The translations under genes were made by a program, and so were the position numbers. DNA of 64,000 bases from Ottelia alismoides (lineage: Eukaryota > Streptophyta > Magnoliopsida > Alismatales > Hydrocharitaceae), in contig JAZKJV010001875.1 in assembly GCA_037367405.1 (NCBI GenBank), positions 203,041 through 267,040 of the forward strand. The letters run 5' to 3'. The notes under the pieces were generated by a model that was given only the letters and a program-made list of their open reading frames with translations, was not told the origin of the DNA and did not search any database. Shown piece after piece: positions 11,101 through 20,503 of this stretch; within the stretch, counting starts at the first letter, position 1, and the number at the start of each line of letters is the position of its first letter.

Positions 11101-14100
11101 TTAGAGTTGGGCACTCTTGTACAGAGCAGGACATACCTTCAGTTTGCTGATCGGTCTGTCAAGAGGCCAAAGGGGTTGTTGCGAGACGTTGTTGTCACGA
11201 TTCAGGGTTTGCAATTCCCCGTGGACTTCGTAGTGCTGGACATGGAGACCCCTGATTCGTTGACCGATTCCCCCATCATCCTCGGTCGCCCGTTCTTGGC
11301 CACAGCCAAAGCGGTGACTGACCATGACAGTGGGAGGGTATTCTTTCGCGTCCAGGGCGAGAGTATACAAATAGAGACGGTTAAGGACCACAGAGCCAGA
11401 GCTAGATCCCGCTCACATGGCAGTACAGATTCAGAGCAGCTGACAGACGTAGAGCCAGACATCCACCAGGACTGTGATTTTGTGATCACAGATGATGAGG
11501 CAATTTGGGCAGATCCTGTAGCACAGACCATCCTCTCATATTCAGATACGGCTGATGCAGAGATGATAGCAGAGGATAGTCTGGAGAGCACAGCCTTGGT
11601 TCAGGATACTATTGAGTCAGCAGAGTCGGACCTTGATCGCGACACGATTTCCAGTGATGGTGGTACTGAGGCCACCCTGCTATATGGTGGTGCTGATGCC
11701 ACCCTGTTCTCCGGTGGTACTGATGCCACCGAGTCTGATATAGATCCCTCGGATTCAGAATCTGATTGGGCAGATTGTGATGATCAGATGCCAGATCTGG
11801 ATCCACCTGAGCCTATAGATGAGGAGGAGGTAGAGGCAGATCAGATCAGAGACAATGCAGAGGACCCGCCTTCTCCAGATCCAGTTTGTGAGAGTTCATT
11901 ATCATTTTCCCAGGCAAATTTGGCAGAATTGTCCGCATACACACATCTTCTTCAGAAGCCAGATTTGCCAGCACCCAGCTGTCCAGAGCTAAAGCCGCTC
12001 CCTACTTCGCTGAAGTATAGATTCCTTGCGGGAAAGTCTGAGATGTACCCAGTCATCATCTCTGCTGATCTAACTGGAGAGCAAGAATCCCGTCTGATGG
12101 AGGTTCTTGAAAAGAACCGCAAGGCAATCGGATGGAGCGTAGCAGATCTCCATGGGATTAGTCCCTCGTTGTGCTCCCACCATATCTATCTTGAGGAAGG
12201 GGCAAAGCCGTCACGTGAGTTTCAGCGACGACTGAACCCCAACCTAAGAGAGGTTGTCATGAAGGAAATATCAAAATGGTGGAGTGCAGATTTTATTTAT
12301 CCCATTTCCGACTCCAAGTGGGTGAGCCCCTTGCATGTGGTGCCCAAGAAGACGGGCATCACGACTGTGATCAGTGAGTCGGGAGAAGAGATCGCTACAC
12401 GAGTACCCACCTCTTGGCGGGTCTGCGTTGACTACAGGAGACTCAACCAGGCCACCAAGAAGGACCATTTCCCCCTGCCCTTTATAGATCAGATCATTGA
12501 GAGACTGGCAGGGAAGAGCCATTATTGCTTCTTAGATGGGTACTCAGGCTACAACCAGGTAGCCATCGCTCCTGAGGATCAGGAGAAGACCACCTTTACC
12601 TGTCCCTTCGGTACTTACGCCTTTCGACGCATGCCATTCGGGCTATGTAACGCCCCTGCGACTTTTCAGAGATGCATGCTGTCGATATTTTCGGACATGG
12701 TAGGGGAGTGTTTAGAGGTCTTCATGGACGACTTCTCGGTTTACGGCGACGGATTCGATTCCTGTCTTGACTGCCTAGACCGAGTGCTTCAGCGATGTAT
12801 TGCTACCCGGTTGGTTCTATCTTGGGAGAAGAGTCACTTCATGGTGACTCAAGGGACGGTGCTTGGCCACATCATCTCCAACAGAGGCATGGAGGTTGAT
12901 CCGGCCAAGGTCGATGTCATTAGGAAACTCACACCGCCGTCTAATCTGAAGCAGTTACGGTCATTTCTGGGGCACGTTGGTTTTTACAGGAGATTCATTC
13001 ATGATTTCAGCAAGATTGCCCGACCGTTGACTGATCTCTTGACGAAAGACACCGAGTTCCTTGTTGATGACAAGTGTCTTTCGTCCTTCGAGACTCTCCA
13101 GCAATGTGTTATTGAGGCTCCTGTCCTTCAGCCACCCGATTGGTCTCTCCCATTCGAGATCATGACGGACGCCTCTGATTTTGCCGTAGGGGCCGTGCTA
13201 GGACAGAGGAGGGATGGAGTACCATTTGCGATACACTATGTTAGCCGCACACTGGATTCCGCCCAGCGGAATTACACGGTCACAGAGAAGGAAATGCTAG
13301 CAGTAGTGTTTGCCCTAGATAAATTCAGATCATATATCATTGGATCTAGAGTGACCTTGTACACAGATCACACCGCTATCAGGTACCTCATGTCAAAGAA
13401 GGATGCCAAGGCCAGACTTACTAGATGGATCCTTCTACTCCAGGAGTTCGACATTGAGATCAAGGATAAGCCTGGAGTCAAGAATGTGGTGGCGGATCAT
13501 TTATCCCGATTAGAGCAGCCTGAGGATTCTGAGCAGATTGATCCCATTTGTGATACCTTCCCAGATGAGGCGATCCTTGCTATCGCCTCACTCCCATGGT
13601 ATGCCGATATTGTGAACTTTCTCGTTGCTGGGAAAGTCCCACAAGATTGGCCCAAGCAGAGGATTGAGACCTTCCTTGCGAAGGCCAAGTCCTACCACTG
13701 GGAGGATCCCATCCTTTACCACGAAGGAGGGGATAGCATCTGGCGTCGGTGTATTCCTCAGGAGGAGCATCATAGTGTCCTCACTTACTGCCACAAGCTT
13801 GAGGCAGGAGGACATCATTCTGGGAGGAGAACGGCACAGAAAGTGCTCCAATCCGGTTTGTGGTGGCCTACACTCTTCAAGGACTCTGATGAGTTCGTGA
13901 AGAGGTGTACTGACTGTCAGAGGATGGGCACTTGTGGACAACGTGATATGATGCCGATGCAGCCCATTCACTTCTGTGAGGTTTTTGACGCATGGGGCAT
14001 CGATTTCATGGGTCCATTCCCTAAGAGTCAGGGATTTGAGTACATTCTGTTGGCCGTAGATTATGTTAGTCGTTGGGTTGAGGCTATCCCCGCCCGAGCC

Positions 14101-14877
14101 GCAGATGCAAAGACAGTTTGCAGATTTTTGAAGAAGCACATAATCATGCGGTTTGGGGTTCCACGAGTTCTGATTTCTGATGGGGGATCTCATTTCATCA
14201 ACGACCAGGTGAAGGCACTTGCTAGAGAGTTCGGCATAGACCATCGTGTTGCTACACCATACCATCCACAGACAAATGGTCTAGCTGAGGTGTCGAATAG
14301 GGAGATCAAGAACATTTTGCAGAAAGTCGTCCGCCCTGACCGAAAGAATTGGTCACAGCTTTTGGACTCGGTCTTGTGGGCATATCGGACATCTTTCAAG
14401 ACTCCATTGGGTACATCTCCCTTTCGCCTCGTGTATGGCAAGCCCTGTCACCTGCCTGTTGAGCTGAGGCACAAGTCACTTTGGGCAGTTACAGACATAT
14501 TGATGGATCCAAATGGTATAGGAGACCAAAGGAGGGCAGAGTTAGCTGCCTTGGAAGAGCTTAGAGATGCAGCATTCTCAAACAGCCTACAGTATAAGGA
14601 GAAAGTCAAAGAGTGGCATGATTCTCATATCAGCCACAAGCATTTTGAGATTGGACAGAAAGTATGGCTGTTTGACGCAAGGCTACGATTATTTCCAGGG
14701 AAGCTACAGAGCAAATGGAAAGGACCCTATTTGGTCAGGAAGGTACACGATAACGGTAGCATTGATATATCTGAGTTATCTTCTGAGAGTACCTTCCGAG
14801 TGAACGGCCAGCGGCTCAAACCATTTCTAGATCATGAGCCGCGGGACGTTATTATTGCCGCTATTCATTTTGCGTGA
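8122..14877 (+). CDS. gag-pol: Gag-Pol polyprotein of element 1 (Athila-type, intact)
   Basis: One open frame of 2251 codons encoding the full set needed for retrotransposition, processed by its own protease. The start is the first of two ATGs (MMGRRSLRQ). Approximate order: gag core 173-353 (includes FSLADRAAAWLKH); Q/P-rich tail about 465-625 with no CCHC knuckle seen; linker with GGTDAT/GTEAA repeats (about 738-805); protease with LLDSGSSINLLP (Asp978); acidic linker with three more repeats (about 1179-1203); RT from SWRVCVDYRRLN (about 1431) with FMDDFS (Asp1536-1537); RNase H beginning TDASDFAVGAVLG (Asp1683); integrase with HHCC zinc finger (about 1883-1935) and catalytic D1961, D2020, E2056, a DD35E spacing. 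No chromodomain is visible at the end. A poly-Ala run of about 14 follows gag codon 150. All catalytic residues that I can check are present and there is no internal stop, so the protein may be active. Against element 2 it lacks about 29 residues of the Q/P-rich gag tail and has extra GGTDAT repeats. Confidence 0.96.
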   Translation: MMGRRSLRQPLAAPLSGASTPSSRLARESRDQLSGPEFDSTLFSLDPLSFPTERHEPEERLIDLTEPELGSSDFADIPMAGAGSSDDRQPEHFVLDQGAINSTLIASLETVQQQLRDQGAFMIEMRREMERLRRERDEPSEPEDIPDADAEAAAAAAAAAAAAAAGGGPPRTMRELHNPGSTLMHHWVVVPAIVGDFKFPPNTLQMLPHFHGLATEEPHLHLQEFLMICSTVHDRHVDQDTIRMMAFPFSLADRAAAWLKHLGKFVYTWDQLRTEYLNKYYPLGRTNAARALINNFSMLPNEQFHEAWERFRELLDRCPHHDISKPNLVQSFFSGMTPELQGLVNASCGGSYFAKDHNQVWAIYEEMAENYMVMSQTRLYTQRSQQPPGSVQYQRIARVDAGPSSSSTVAAAQAESATADMGIISEKLDRMEIIEKKQCQGITQMEQMAQTLSDMKTQLLCLQEAQTAPQPRLLSRGDSGGSRSSSQRSSSLQQPRQVHLVQAEPYQQQQPSYQSPPSPDLQMVVYQPDQPLDVLPPAPYDAEPLMDVNGIWYDRPQPGIRRDHPGFRWGNGGNQPQQQPAGQGGQYPQQRDHQQQHHSSYPSQPQQHQVQQPHYQRGHPSGSHESPATDDLARLFTEQQATFRREMDEFRQEMRDLMRGKAAIPAQIEPNPNSLKRKSEQVVHTEFTTPSDPFDDTSSDLFDADFVTLRSGRRPAGGASSERPSEDPSRAPDEEEESGTEAAHHDDGGTDATRDVDSTGGTEVAISPHRGGGTDATSRAEPARGTEAARRLVVEPARGGTDATNILSDRNVVFPRIIVSQNSHLNKGKGLVYSDPTVVNDVCEDPVIGPSRPIPSPSSEKDPVIPFPRALELGKGKKKEKDPKKREQEEFSRSMIDRFHIQLTLNEALQHIPLLQRSLRDKTTVRRTKRNKTAEIHVLTKATCYAIQNHLPTKRPDLGAPYVRCQISEQRFDRTLLDSGSSINLLPAALLDHLELGTLVQSRTYLQFADRSVKRPKGLLRDVVVTIQGLQFPVDFVVLDMETPDSLTDSPIILGRPFLATAKAVTDHDSGRVFFRVQGESIQIETVKDHRARARSRSHGSTDSEQLTDVEPDIHQDCDFVITDDEAIWADPVAQTILSYSDTADAEMIAEDSLESTALVQDTIESAESDLDRDTISSDGGTEATLLYGGADATLFSGGTDATESDIDPSDSESDWADCDDQMPDLDPPEPIDEEEVEADQIRDNAEDPPSPDPVCESSLSFSQANLAELSAYTHLLQKPDLPAPSCPELKPLPTSLKYRFLAGKSEMYPVIISADLTGEQESRLMEVLEKNRKAIGWSVADLHGISPSLCSHHIYLEEGAKPSREFQRRLNPNLREVVMKEISKWWSADFIYPISDSKWVSPLHVVPKKTGITTVISESGEEIATRVPTSWRVCVDYRRLNQATKKDHFPLPFIDQIIERLAGKSHYCFLDGYSGYNQVAIAPEDQEKTTFTCPFGTYAFRRMPFGLCNAPATFQRCMLSIFSDMVGECLEVFMDDFSVYGDGFDSCLDCLDRVLQRCIATRLVLSWEKSHFMVTQGTVLGHIISNRGMEVDPAKVDVIRKLTPPSNLKQLRSFLGHVGFYRRFIHDFSKIARPLTDLLTKDTEFLVDDKCLSSFETLQQCVIEAPVLQPPDWSLPFEIMTDASDFAVGAVLGQRRDGVPFAIHYVSRTLDSAQRNYTVTEKEMLAVVFALDKFRSYIIGSRVTLYTDHTAIRYLMSKKDAKARLTRWILLLQEFDIEIKDKPGVKNVVADHLSRLEQPEDSEQIDPICDTFPDEAILAIASLPWYADIVNFLVAGKVPQDWPKQRIETFLAKAKSYHWEDPILYHEGGDSIWRRCIPQEEHHSVLTYCHKLEAGGHHSGRRTAQKVLQSGLWWPTLFKDSDEFVKRCTDCQRMGTCGQRDMMPMQPIHFCEVFDAWGIDFMGPFPKSQGFEYILLAVDYVSRWVEAIPARAADAKTVCRFLKKHIIMRFGVPRVLISDGGSHFINDQVKALAREFGIDHRVATPYHPQTNGLAEVSNREIKNILQKVVRPDRKNWSQLLDSVLWAYRTSFKTPLGTSPFRLVYGKPCHLPVELRHKSLWAVTDILMDPNGIGDQRRAELAALEELRDAAFSNSLQYKEKVKEWHDSHISHKHFEIGQKVWLFDARLRLFPGKLQSKWKGPYLVRKVHDNGSIDISELSSESTFRVNGQRLKPFLDHEPRDVIIAAIHFA
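10334..10533 (+). repeat. In-frame GGTDAT/GTEAA repeat cluster 1 (element 1)
   Basis: Six copies of a unit near GGTGGTACTGATGCCACC, encoding GGTDAT, GGTEV or GTEAA, spaced 25-45 nt apart between gag and protease. The unit is itself nearly palindromic (GGTGG...CCACC). Element 2 has only four copies here, so copy number changes in whole repeat-plus-spacer steps without breaking frame. Confidence 0.85.
11658..11730 (+). repeat. In-frame GGTDAT repeat cluster 2 (element 1)
   Basis: Three copies of the same unit (GGTEAT, GGADAT, GGTDAT) in the acidic linker between protease and RT, over 1.1 kb from cluster 1. Element 2 has two copies. The same DNA word in two separate linkers suggests copying between them. 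Confidence 0.85.
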
Positions 14878-15008
14878 GATGTGGTCTTTTGACTCACATC
14901 TTTTACATCTCACGCCTGATTTTCACTGTTCCTCCGCCTGTATAGATCCAGTTGTCCATATCATTCTATTCTTTAGTCCCACATCCCGTCTCTCATCTTA
15001 TGATTATG

Positions 15009-15046
15009 CTATACTCAGGGTGTACTTTACCCTAAGTATAGGGGGG
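15009..15046 (+). repeat. Hairpin 1 with PPT-like G-run (element 1)
   Basis: CTATACTCAGGG pairs with CCCTAAGTATAG (one mismatch) around a 9-nt loop, followed at once by a six-G run. The right arm plus Gs (AAGTATAGGGGGG) resembles the true polypurine tract (AAGCATAGGGGG). In element 2 the arms (54707-54739) are a perfect 12-bp match. Confidence 0.8.
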
Positions 15047-15098
15047 ATGTCGGACCTGTGAGTATTCTTTTCATTCTTTCTGCTCTTGTTTTTGCTGC

Positions 15099-15136
15099 CT
15101 ATACTTAGGGATATTTTACCCTAAGTATAGGGGGGG
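15099..15136 (+). repeat. Hairpin 2 with PPT-like G-run (element 1)
   Basis: CTATACTTAGGG and CCCTAAGTATAG form perfect 12-bp arms around an 8-nt loop, followed by Gs to make a seven-G run. Same structure at 54798-54835 in element 2. Confidence 0.82.
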
Positions 15137-15186
15137 CAGATTCTGTATATTCTTCTTCACTCGGCTTTCCCTTCATGCACAGCTTT

Positions 15187-15222
15187 CTATACTTAGGATT
15201 AGTTAATCCTAAGTATAGGGGG
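15187..15222 (+). repeat. Hairpin 3 with PPT-like G-run (element 1)
   Basis: Perfect 15-bp arms (CTATACTTAGGATTA and its complement) separated by only GT, then a five-G run. Identical arms lie at 54883-54914 in element 2. Confidence 0.85.
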
Positions 15223-15354
15223 AAACCACCGAGTTCCTCTCATTCTATTCATTTGTTCGTTCCTGTACTTAGCCATTCCTTTTCACTTCCCTTTTACTAA
15301 GCACGAGTTATGTCTTCTTCATCGCTCTTGATCACTCTGAGGACATCGTTCGAG

Positions 15355-15370
15355 CTAAGTATAGGGGGGG
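15355..15370 (+). repeat. Fourth PPT-like copy CTAAGTATAGGGGGGG (element 1)
   Basis: The same right-arm word plus seven Gs, without a close left arm; a possible partner, GTACTTAGC, is at 15265-15273. It is enclosed by CACGAGTTATG (about 15301-15311) and its near complement CATAACTCGTA (about 15399-15409), and followed by GTATATATTTCATATATAC, another inverted repeat. Confidence 0.7.
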
Positions 15371-16925
15371 TGTGTATATATTTCATATATACTTTAGCCA
15401 TAACTCGTACTTTGTGTGAGTGTGTTAATAAATAAAATGGCTAAAAATCACAAAAATTAAAATTTTTTTTCATGTACATAAACCTCTTTTATTCTTGCAC
15501 ATTCATAGCTAGTGTACAAAGTATTTTTGTAAAAATGACTTCCAAAATCTTTTGTGTAAAGTTTGTGTAAATATTTTTGTATCAAAATTATGTATATAGT
15601 ACAAAATTTTTTCAAATGTTTTGAAAATCAAAAGTTTGCAAAAATCTTGTGTAAATGTGTGTAAATATCTTTTTGCAAAACTTGCACTTCATGCATCATT
15701 CATTCATGATTTCAAAACATTTTTCAAAAATTTTGCATGATTGTAAAATATTTGTAAATAGCATCTTTTGTACATATATGTATATAGTTTTTCCTGGATG
15801 AGAGTTGACATTTAAACTAAGCCTGGAATTAAATTGAGAAATGGAGCTTGAATAAGATCTTAATCCACTTAACTTCAAGAGGAACCTTGTAGGACTTATG
15901 GTTAAAGCTTTTCAGGTCCATAAGGACGTAATTCTTTGAGTCCACTAGGCTATGAGCATATGTCATCTTGATGAGCCTAAGTAGAGCACTTAACAACACA
16001 CGCATGACTCTCAGAGACAATGGCTTAACTTGCACCTGCACTTTACACATGGCTCTCCATGGATGAGGTGGTGAGGAGGCAGTTTCCTTTGGCTTGGGGT
16101 AGCATATGAGGGTAGTACTTCTAGGCGGAACCTCTCTTCTTCTTATAGTGAAGGAAGTGCACCTCAACTTGGTCTAGTGGTGTTGAAAGCTAAAGACAGA
16201 AGCTGTGGGTTGCAATAAAGCTTCAAAAGAGGGATAGTCTACTGGCTCAAGGGGAAATTTCTTATATATGCTGCACCATGTAGATATGTTGTACAGAAGT
16301 CTTTGAAAAAAAAAAATGCAAAAAGAACTCCAAAAAAATGGTGGGTCGGATTGAAAATTTAATAACCCCACCGGAGTATGAAGCAAAAGCTTATGGTATC
16401 ATGTTACATCTCATGAAGCTTGCAGCGGGAGACTTAGCTACACTGGCTAAGCTTCCAAAACTCTATACTTCTACCCCCTCTTCTTGAGCCGGTTGCACTT
16501 GAACTTAGAAGGGAATACCCCGCTTCTCGAGGAAAGAGTTGCTAGACTGAGGCATTAGAGTTACCAGGTTGAGGGAGGTTGTTTCTTTGTTACTTCTGAG
16601 GTGGGGAGCCACATATCACTTACACCGCAAGGAAAAGATTCATGGTCATTAGAGTTTGTGTATGTAGACTTGTTCTGATCTGGTTTATTGAGGAGTCTTG
16701 CCCATAGATTGGTGGAACTTGGAGGCTGTTGAGTTTTAGGCTTAAGTCCAAATAAGGTTCCGACACATTAATAATCCAAAGATCTGATCGAGCTCCATAT
16801 TTCAATTTAATGAAGGAAAATTTAATAAGTCAACCTTGATCCATGTACATCCTCTTTTTCTTTTTCTTTTTCTTTCTTTTTCACTTCTTTTTCAAATAAG
16901 TGTTTGCTAAGGGACTAGCAAAGTT

Positions 16926-16938
16926 AAAGCATAGGGGG
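16926..16938 (+). other. Polypurine tract of element 1
   Basis: AAAGCATAGGGGG immediately before the TG of the 3' LTR, the place where plus-strand DNA synthesis is primed. The tract is short and includes pyrimidines, as in some Athila elements. Confidence 0.85.
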
Positions 16939-18127
16939 TGATGAATACCCATTCATCACTCTTTATTCTATTATTTTAGCTACAAAAACCTTTTGCAAAT
17001 ACATGTAGATATGTGTAAATACAAATAATTACCAAAAGCATGCATTGTGTAAAAACCTATAATTAGCATGTTTTTGTGCACAAAATAAAAGAATAAAGAG
17101 CAAAAAGAAAAAGAGGGAAATATTTAGAATAAATATTGAGCAACCTAACCCAAGGGAGGGCTCAGCATGGGCCTGACCGCATAAAAGCCAAAGTAGAGGG
17201 AGATAGGGGCTCACATGTGTGTATACTTCTGTAAATAAATAAAATATTTTCCTCACCCAAAAATATGTTGTAAATATATTTGTATATATTTTGTGTATAT
17301 TTAGAGGCTATTAAAAACAAAACAAAAAGATAAAAATCAAAAATTCAAAAATACCCTTCCTTCACCATGTACATGAACCACACCTTTGTATTTATTTAAC
17401 CCTATAAATAAATTCAATTATTTTCTAAACTTTTTGTGAATATTCTATGGCATATTTTGTAAATAAAATAAATAACAAGAAACAAAATAAAAATCAAATA
17501 AAAATTACAAAATTGAAAATACAAAAATACATTGTATAAATACCATGTATATAAATGTATTCAACCATTTATTTCACCCTTGTATATAAGTGATAAAAAT
17601 AAAATAAAAATATTCTTTAATTCCTCATTTTATCTTGTAAATAAATAAAATACAAAATGAGCATAAAATACATAAAAATAACAAATAAAAAAAAATCAAA
17701 AATAAAAATCCATATAGTGTACATATACCTATATATAGAGCTAACCTATTTTTATTTCCAAAAATTAAATAAAAATCACCAAAAAATAGAAAAAAATAAA
17801 AGAAAAATATTTCATGTTTTGAGTTTTATTTAATTCGGCCTATTTCTGCCCTAAAATAAATAAACAAAATCAGGTACACGTGGCAGTGTCTGACTGGTCC
17901 ACGGGGGAATGTTGACCCCGGTCAACTCCCCCGCGACCTCCTTCCTTTTCTGGAAGTCGCGTGCCGCGCCTTCTTCCCCGATTTTTCCCACGCGCTCCAG
18001 GCTGTCACCCACTCAACCCCCGCGCCCGGATTCTTCGCCATTCATCCCTCTCCCTCGCCGGATCCTTCGCCACGAAATCGAAGCTTTCCATCGCTGTCCA
18101 CCCTCAACCCTAATCGCCCGGTCACTC

Positions 18128-18135
18128 TATATATT
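18128..18135 (+). promoter_or_regulatory. Predicted LTR core promoter (TATA box), 3' LTR of element 1
   Basis: Same TATATATT as in the 5' LTR. Use of this copy would drive readout into flanking DNA. Confidence 0.5.
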
Positions 18136-18389
18136 CTTCCCCTCCGCCGCCTCCGCGCCGCATCTTTGGACCCTCTCCTTCTTCCCCGTGACCTCCATCG
18201 GCTCCGCAAGAGTGACAGCGAGCGTCAGCCCTTGTTGCAGTGAGGTGAGGAGGCGTATCCTTTGATCCGGCGTACTTCGCCGTCCTTGCTCCGCCGCCGG
18301 CGTTGAGCATCGAGCTTCAGGCCTTGACGCCCTTCGAAGCTACGACCCGGAGATAGCCACGCTCCAGCACAGTCTCCAGCATCCATCAG

Positions 18390-18699
18390 GTAACCTTAGC
18401 TCTTTCTAATTTCTTCTAATTTTAGATTACGCCCAAATCACATCTCCGACGCATCTCGCTGATTCCGGCCACCTCGCGTATCATCTCGACCTTCCGACCC
18501 GACCATCACCTTCACCGTGTTCCCACGCACCTTCTTCACCCATTCGCACAACCCAGATCGCACAGGATCTGGGATTCGAGTTCCCTCGCCGTCGCTTCGC
18601 CGGAGCTCTTTCGCCACGCCGCACCGTCCACCTTCACCCCGCCTTCTTGGGTCGAGGCACTTTGCCCTCGACCCGTGAAGCTTCTGAACTCTTTTGCAG
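18390..18699 (+). other. Putative intron in LTR leader, 3' LTR of element 1
   Basis: Same 310-nt GT...GCAG segment as 4721-5030; both splice sites are unchanged in this copy. Confidence 0.45.
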
Positions 18700-20498
18700 G
18701 TCCAAAGGGAGGCGTCTGAGGCCCCCCCAACTTCAAGCCAGGAGCTTCTCCTCCGCCGTCCTTGCTCGAGCTCCTCGGAGCTCGGTTTGACCACCGGAGA
18801 CCAGTAGCAGCTGCGGAACTTCACGCCGGAGCTTCTCCGACCTTCAGGCGCAGCAGAGGAGAGAGGGGACGCCTTCACGAGGCCGGCGAAGTTCGCCGGC
18901 CATCAGTTCTTCGAGGACCCTCCATCGCCGTCCGATCGTCCTCCTCGCTCCAGTTCAGATCTTGGCCGTCCATCCTTGGAGCTACCAGTACCGTCCGATC
19001 AGAGGAGGAGCCATCTGGAGCGCCCACCAGCCGCAGCCGTTCGATCTACACGTGGCGCGCATCCAACGCTTCATTAATAAAGGGGTAAATATCATAGGGC
19101 CCCTTCGTAGTTTGTTTATTTCAGTTTAGTCCTGTAACTTTTAATTCACGTTGTTTATTTTCTGGGATATTTGCATAGAGACCCTCGCGCTTAATTTTAT
19201 TTGCAATTATACCCTTGCCAGTAGTGAACCACGTGCTTCGTCACGTGTTACTTTGGGATTTTTGCATCTTTAGCCCTGTAGTTCTGGAATGTTAATGAAT
19301 GCATGAAATGTTTTGTTTATTTGCAAATGTACCCCTGTGAGCACTTTATATGCGCATGTGCGTTTTTATTTTGGGTAAATTGCATATAAGCCCCTGGACT
19401 TTTGATACGAGTTATCAATTGGTCCTTGGAACTTATTTTTATTACATTTAGGTCCTTGAGTGCCCCAGGCACGTGCTTGGCACGTGACTTCTTGGGTATT
19501 TTGCACCAGGACCCCAGAACTTTTGGGTATTTGCACATAGGTCCCTGTGCACAGTGCCCCACCTTTCTTTTTGAATAAAATATCAAACGACCTCCAAATC
19601 CAATGAAATTTTGACACATGGCTCCTGCCATGGTGTAGGAATTTCTATGATTTTTGGGGACATTTTGGATTTCATTTATTATTTTTAAAAATTCAAAAAC
19701 CCATATTTTCGCCACTGTTTGACTTTAAAATTACCAAAAAAATATAAAAACTCCATTAAAAATTCTAAAAAAATTAGATATTGTTGTTTACTGGTTGTTT
19801 GATTTTCTAGCCAATTTTGGCTATTTTTCATTACTTAAAAACCCTAAAAATTGAAAAACCCCTAAAAACTCATAAAAATTGTAGTAAATAAATTAAAAAT
19901 CCAAAAACAATAATTAGGGTGCCTAAATTTTCCTTATTTTTTGTAGATTATAGGAAAATTACCTTTAGGGCTTTTTGAGATCCAAAAGTATTTTATTTTT
20001 GGGTCTTAAGCCTTGCTGGACAGTACCCTATTTTTGTCACATTGTTTGATTTTTAATAAATAATTTACCCATTAGAAAAATCCCAAAAATTCACCAAAAA
20101 CAGTAAAAAACATTTAAAACATAAAAACCAATTTTCTGGAATTTTTGCTTCATTTTTGTGTGTAGTATAAATTGTTGAAGTTGCCCTGTATTTACTTTCT
20201 CTCATTTTCTCATCTTTTAAAAAAAAATCTAAAAAAATATAAAAACAAATAAAAAACCAAAAAAAAGGACTCTCTTGTATTTCTGACTACATCGTAGGCC
20301 GCAAGGCCAATCTGTGCTCCTTGTGTTCGACCCTGGGAGCTATACCAGGTTAAATCCTCTAGCTATACCGCTCTTCTTTGTTTTGATTGATTTGATATTT
20401 TCTGAGTGGTTATCTTTCTTGATATACGTGGTCTGATTGCTTGGGTCACAACGACCTGATTTTTGTACCTCATTCCCTAGTGTCCAGACCTGTTATCA

Positions 20499-20503
20499 CA
20501 GAG
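20499..20503 (+). repeat. Target-site duplication CAGAG, right copy
   Basis: Matches 3264-3268; lies directly after the terminal CA of element 1. Confidence 0.95.

Larger units (their letters stand above)
14878..16925 (+). other. Non-coding 3' region of element 1 (pol to PPT)
   Basis: About 2 kb with no supported gene. Many Athila elements carry an env-like frame here; none is seen. It holds three hairpins plus a fourth motif copy, all ending in a G-run (15009-15370), then AT-rich sequence with recurring TTTGTAAATA/TTTTGCA words (15470-15790), then a moderately conserved stretch (15790-16840) and a pyrimidine-rich TTTTTC tract (16854-16890). The minus-strand frame at 15829-16167 is broken by single-base changes in element 2 and is not called. 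The region is very similar in element 2, more so than the LTR GC block, which suggests constraint or recent shared ancestry. Confidence 0.8.
3269..20498 (+). mobile_element. Complete Ty3/Gypsy LTR retrotransposon, Athila type (element 1)
   Basis: A 17,230-bp element bounded by CAGAG duplications. Order: 5' LTR (3269-6829), tRNA-Asp primer site (6833-6850), leader, one intact gag-pol frame (8122-14877), about 2 kb of non-coding hairpin-bearing sequence, polypurine tract (16926-16938), 3' LTR (16939-20498). The two LTRs differ by only about eight substitutions and one or two single-base indels that I could find in 3.56 kb, so insertion was recent. The long LTRs, tRNA-Asp primer, D-S-G protease, FMDD RT and lack of a chromodomain point to the Athila/Tat lineage; the gag and RT wording best fits Athila. 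No env-like frame is visible. It sits within LTR F. Confidence 0.95.
16939..20498 (+). repeat. 3' LTR of element 1
   Basis: 3560 bp, nearly identical to 3269-6829. Differences I could find include T/A in the T-run near 17751, C/T near 18308, two changes near 18588, G/C near 18720, C/A near 19073, C/T near 19214 and G/T near 20277, plus a one-base length change in an A-run. It carries its own TATA (18128-18135) and putative intron (18390-18699), so it could also start transcripts reading into LTR F. Confidence 0.95.

Noticed and set aside
13588..14265. 225-codon minus-strand frame opposite integrase, also present in element 2 (53286-53963)
   Set aside because: It exists only because the sense integrase codons leave this antisense frame free of stops; its conservation follows from conservation of the sense protein, and it resembles no known family.
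15829..16167. 112-codon minus-strand frame in the 3' region of element 1
   Set aside because: Single-base length changes in the matching part of element 2 break the frame, so it is not maintained.
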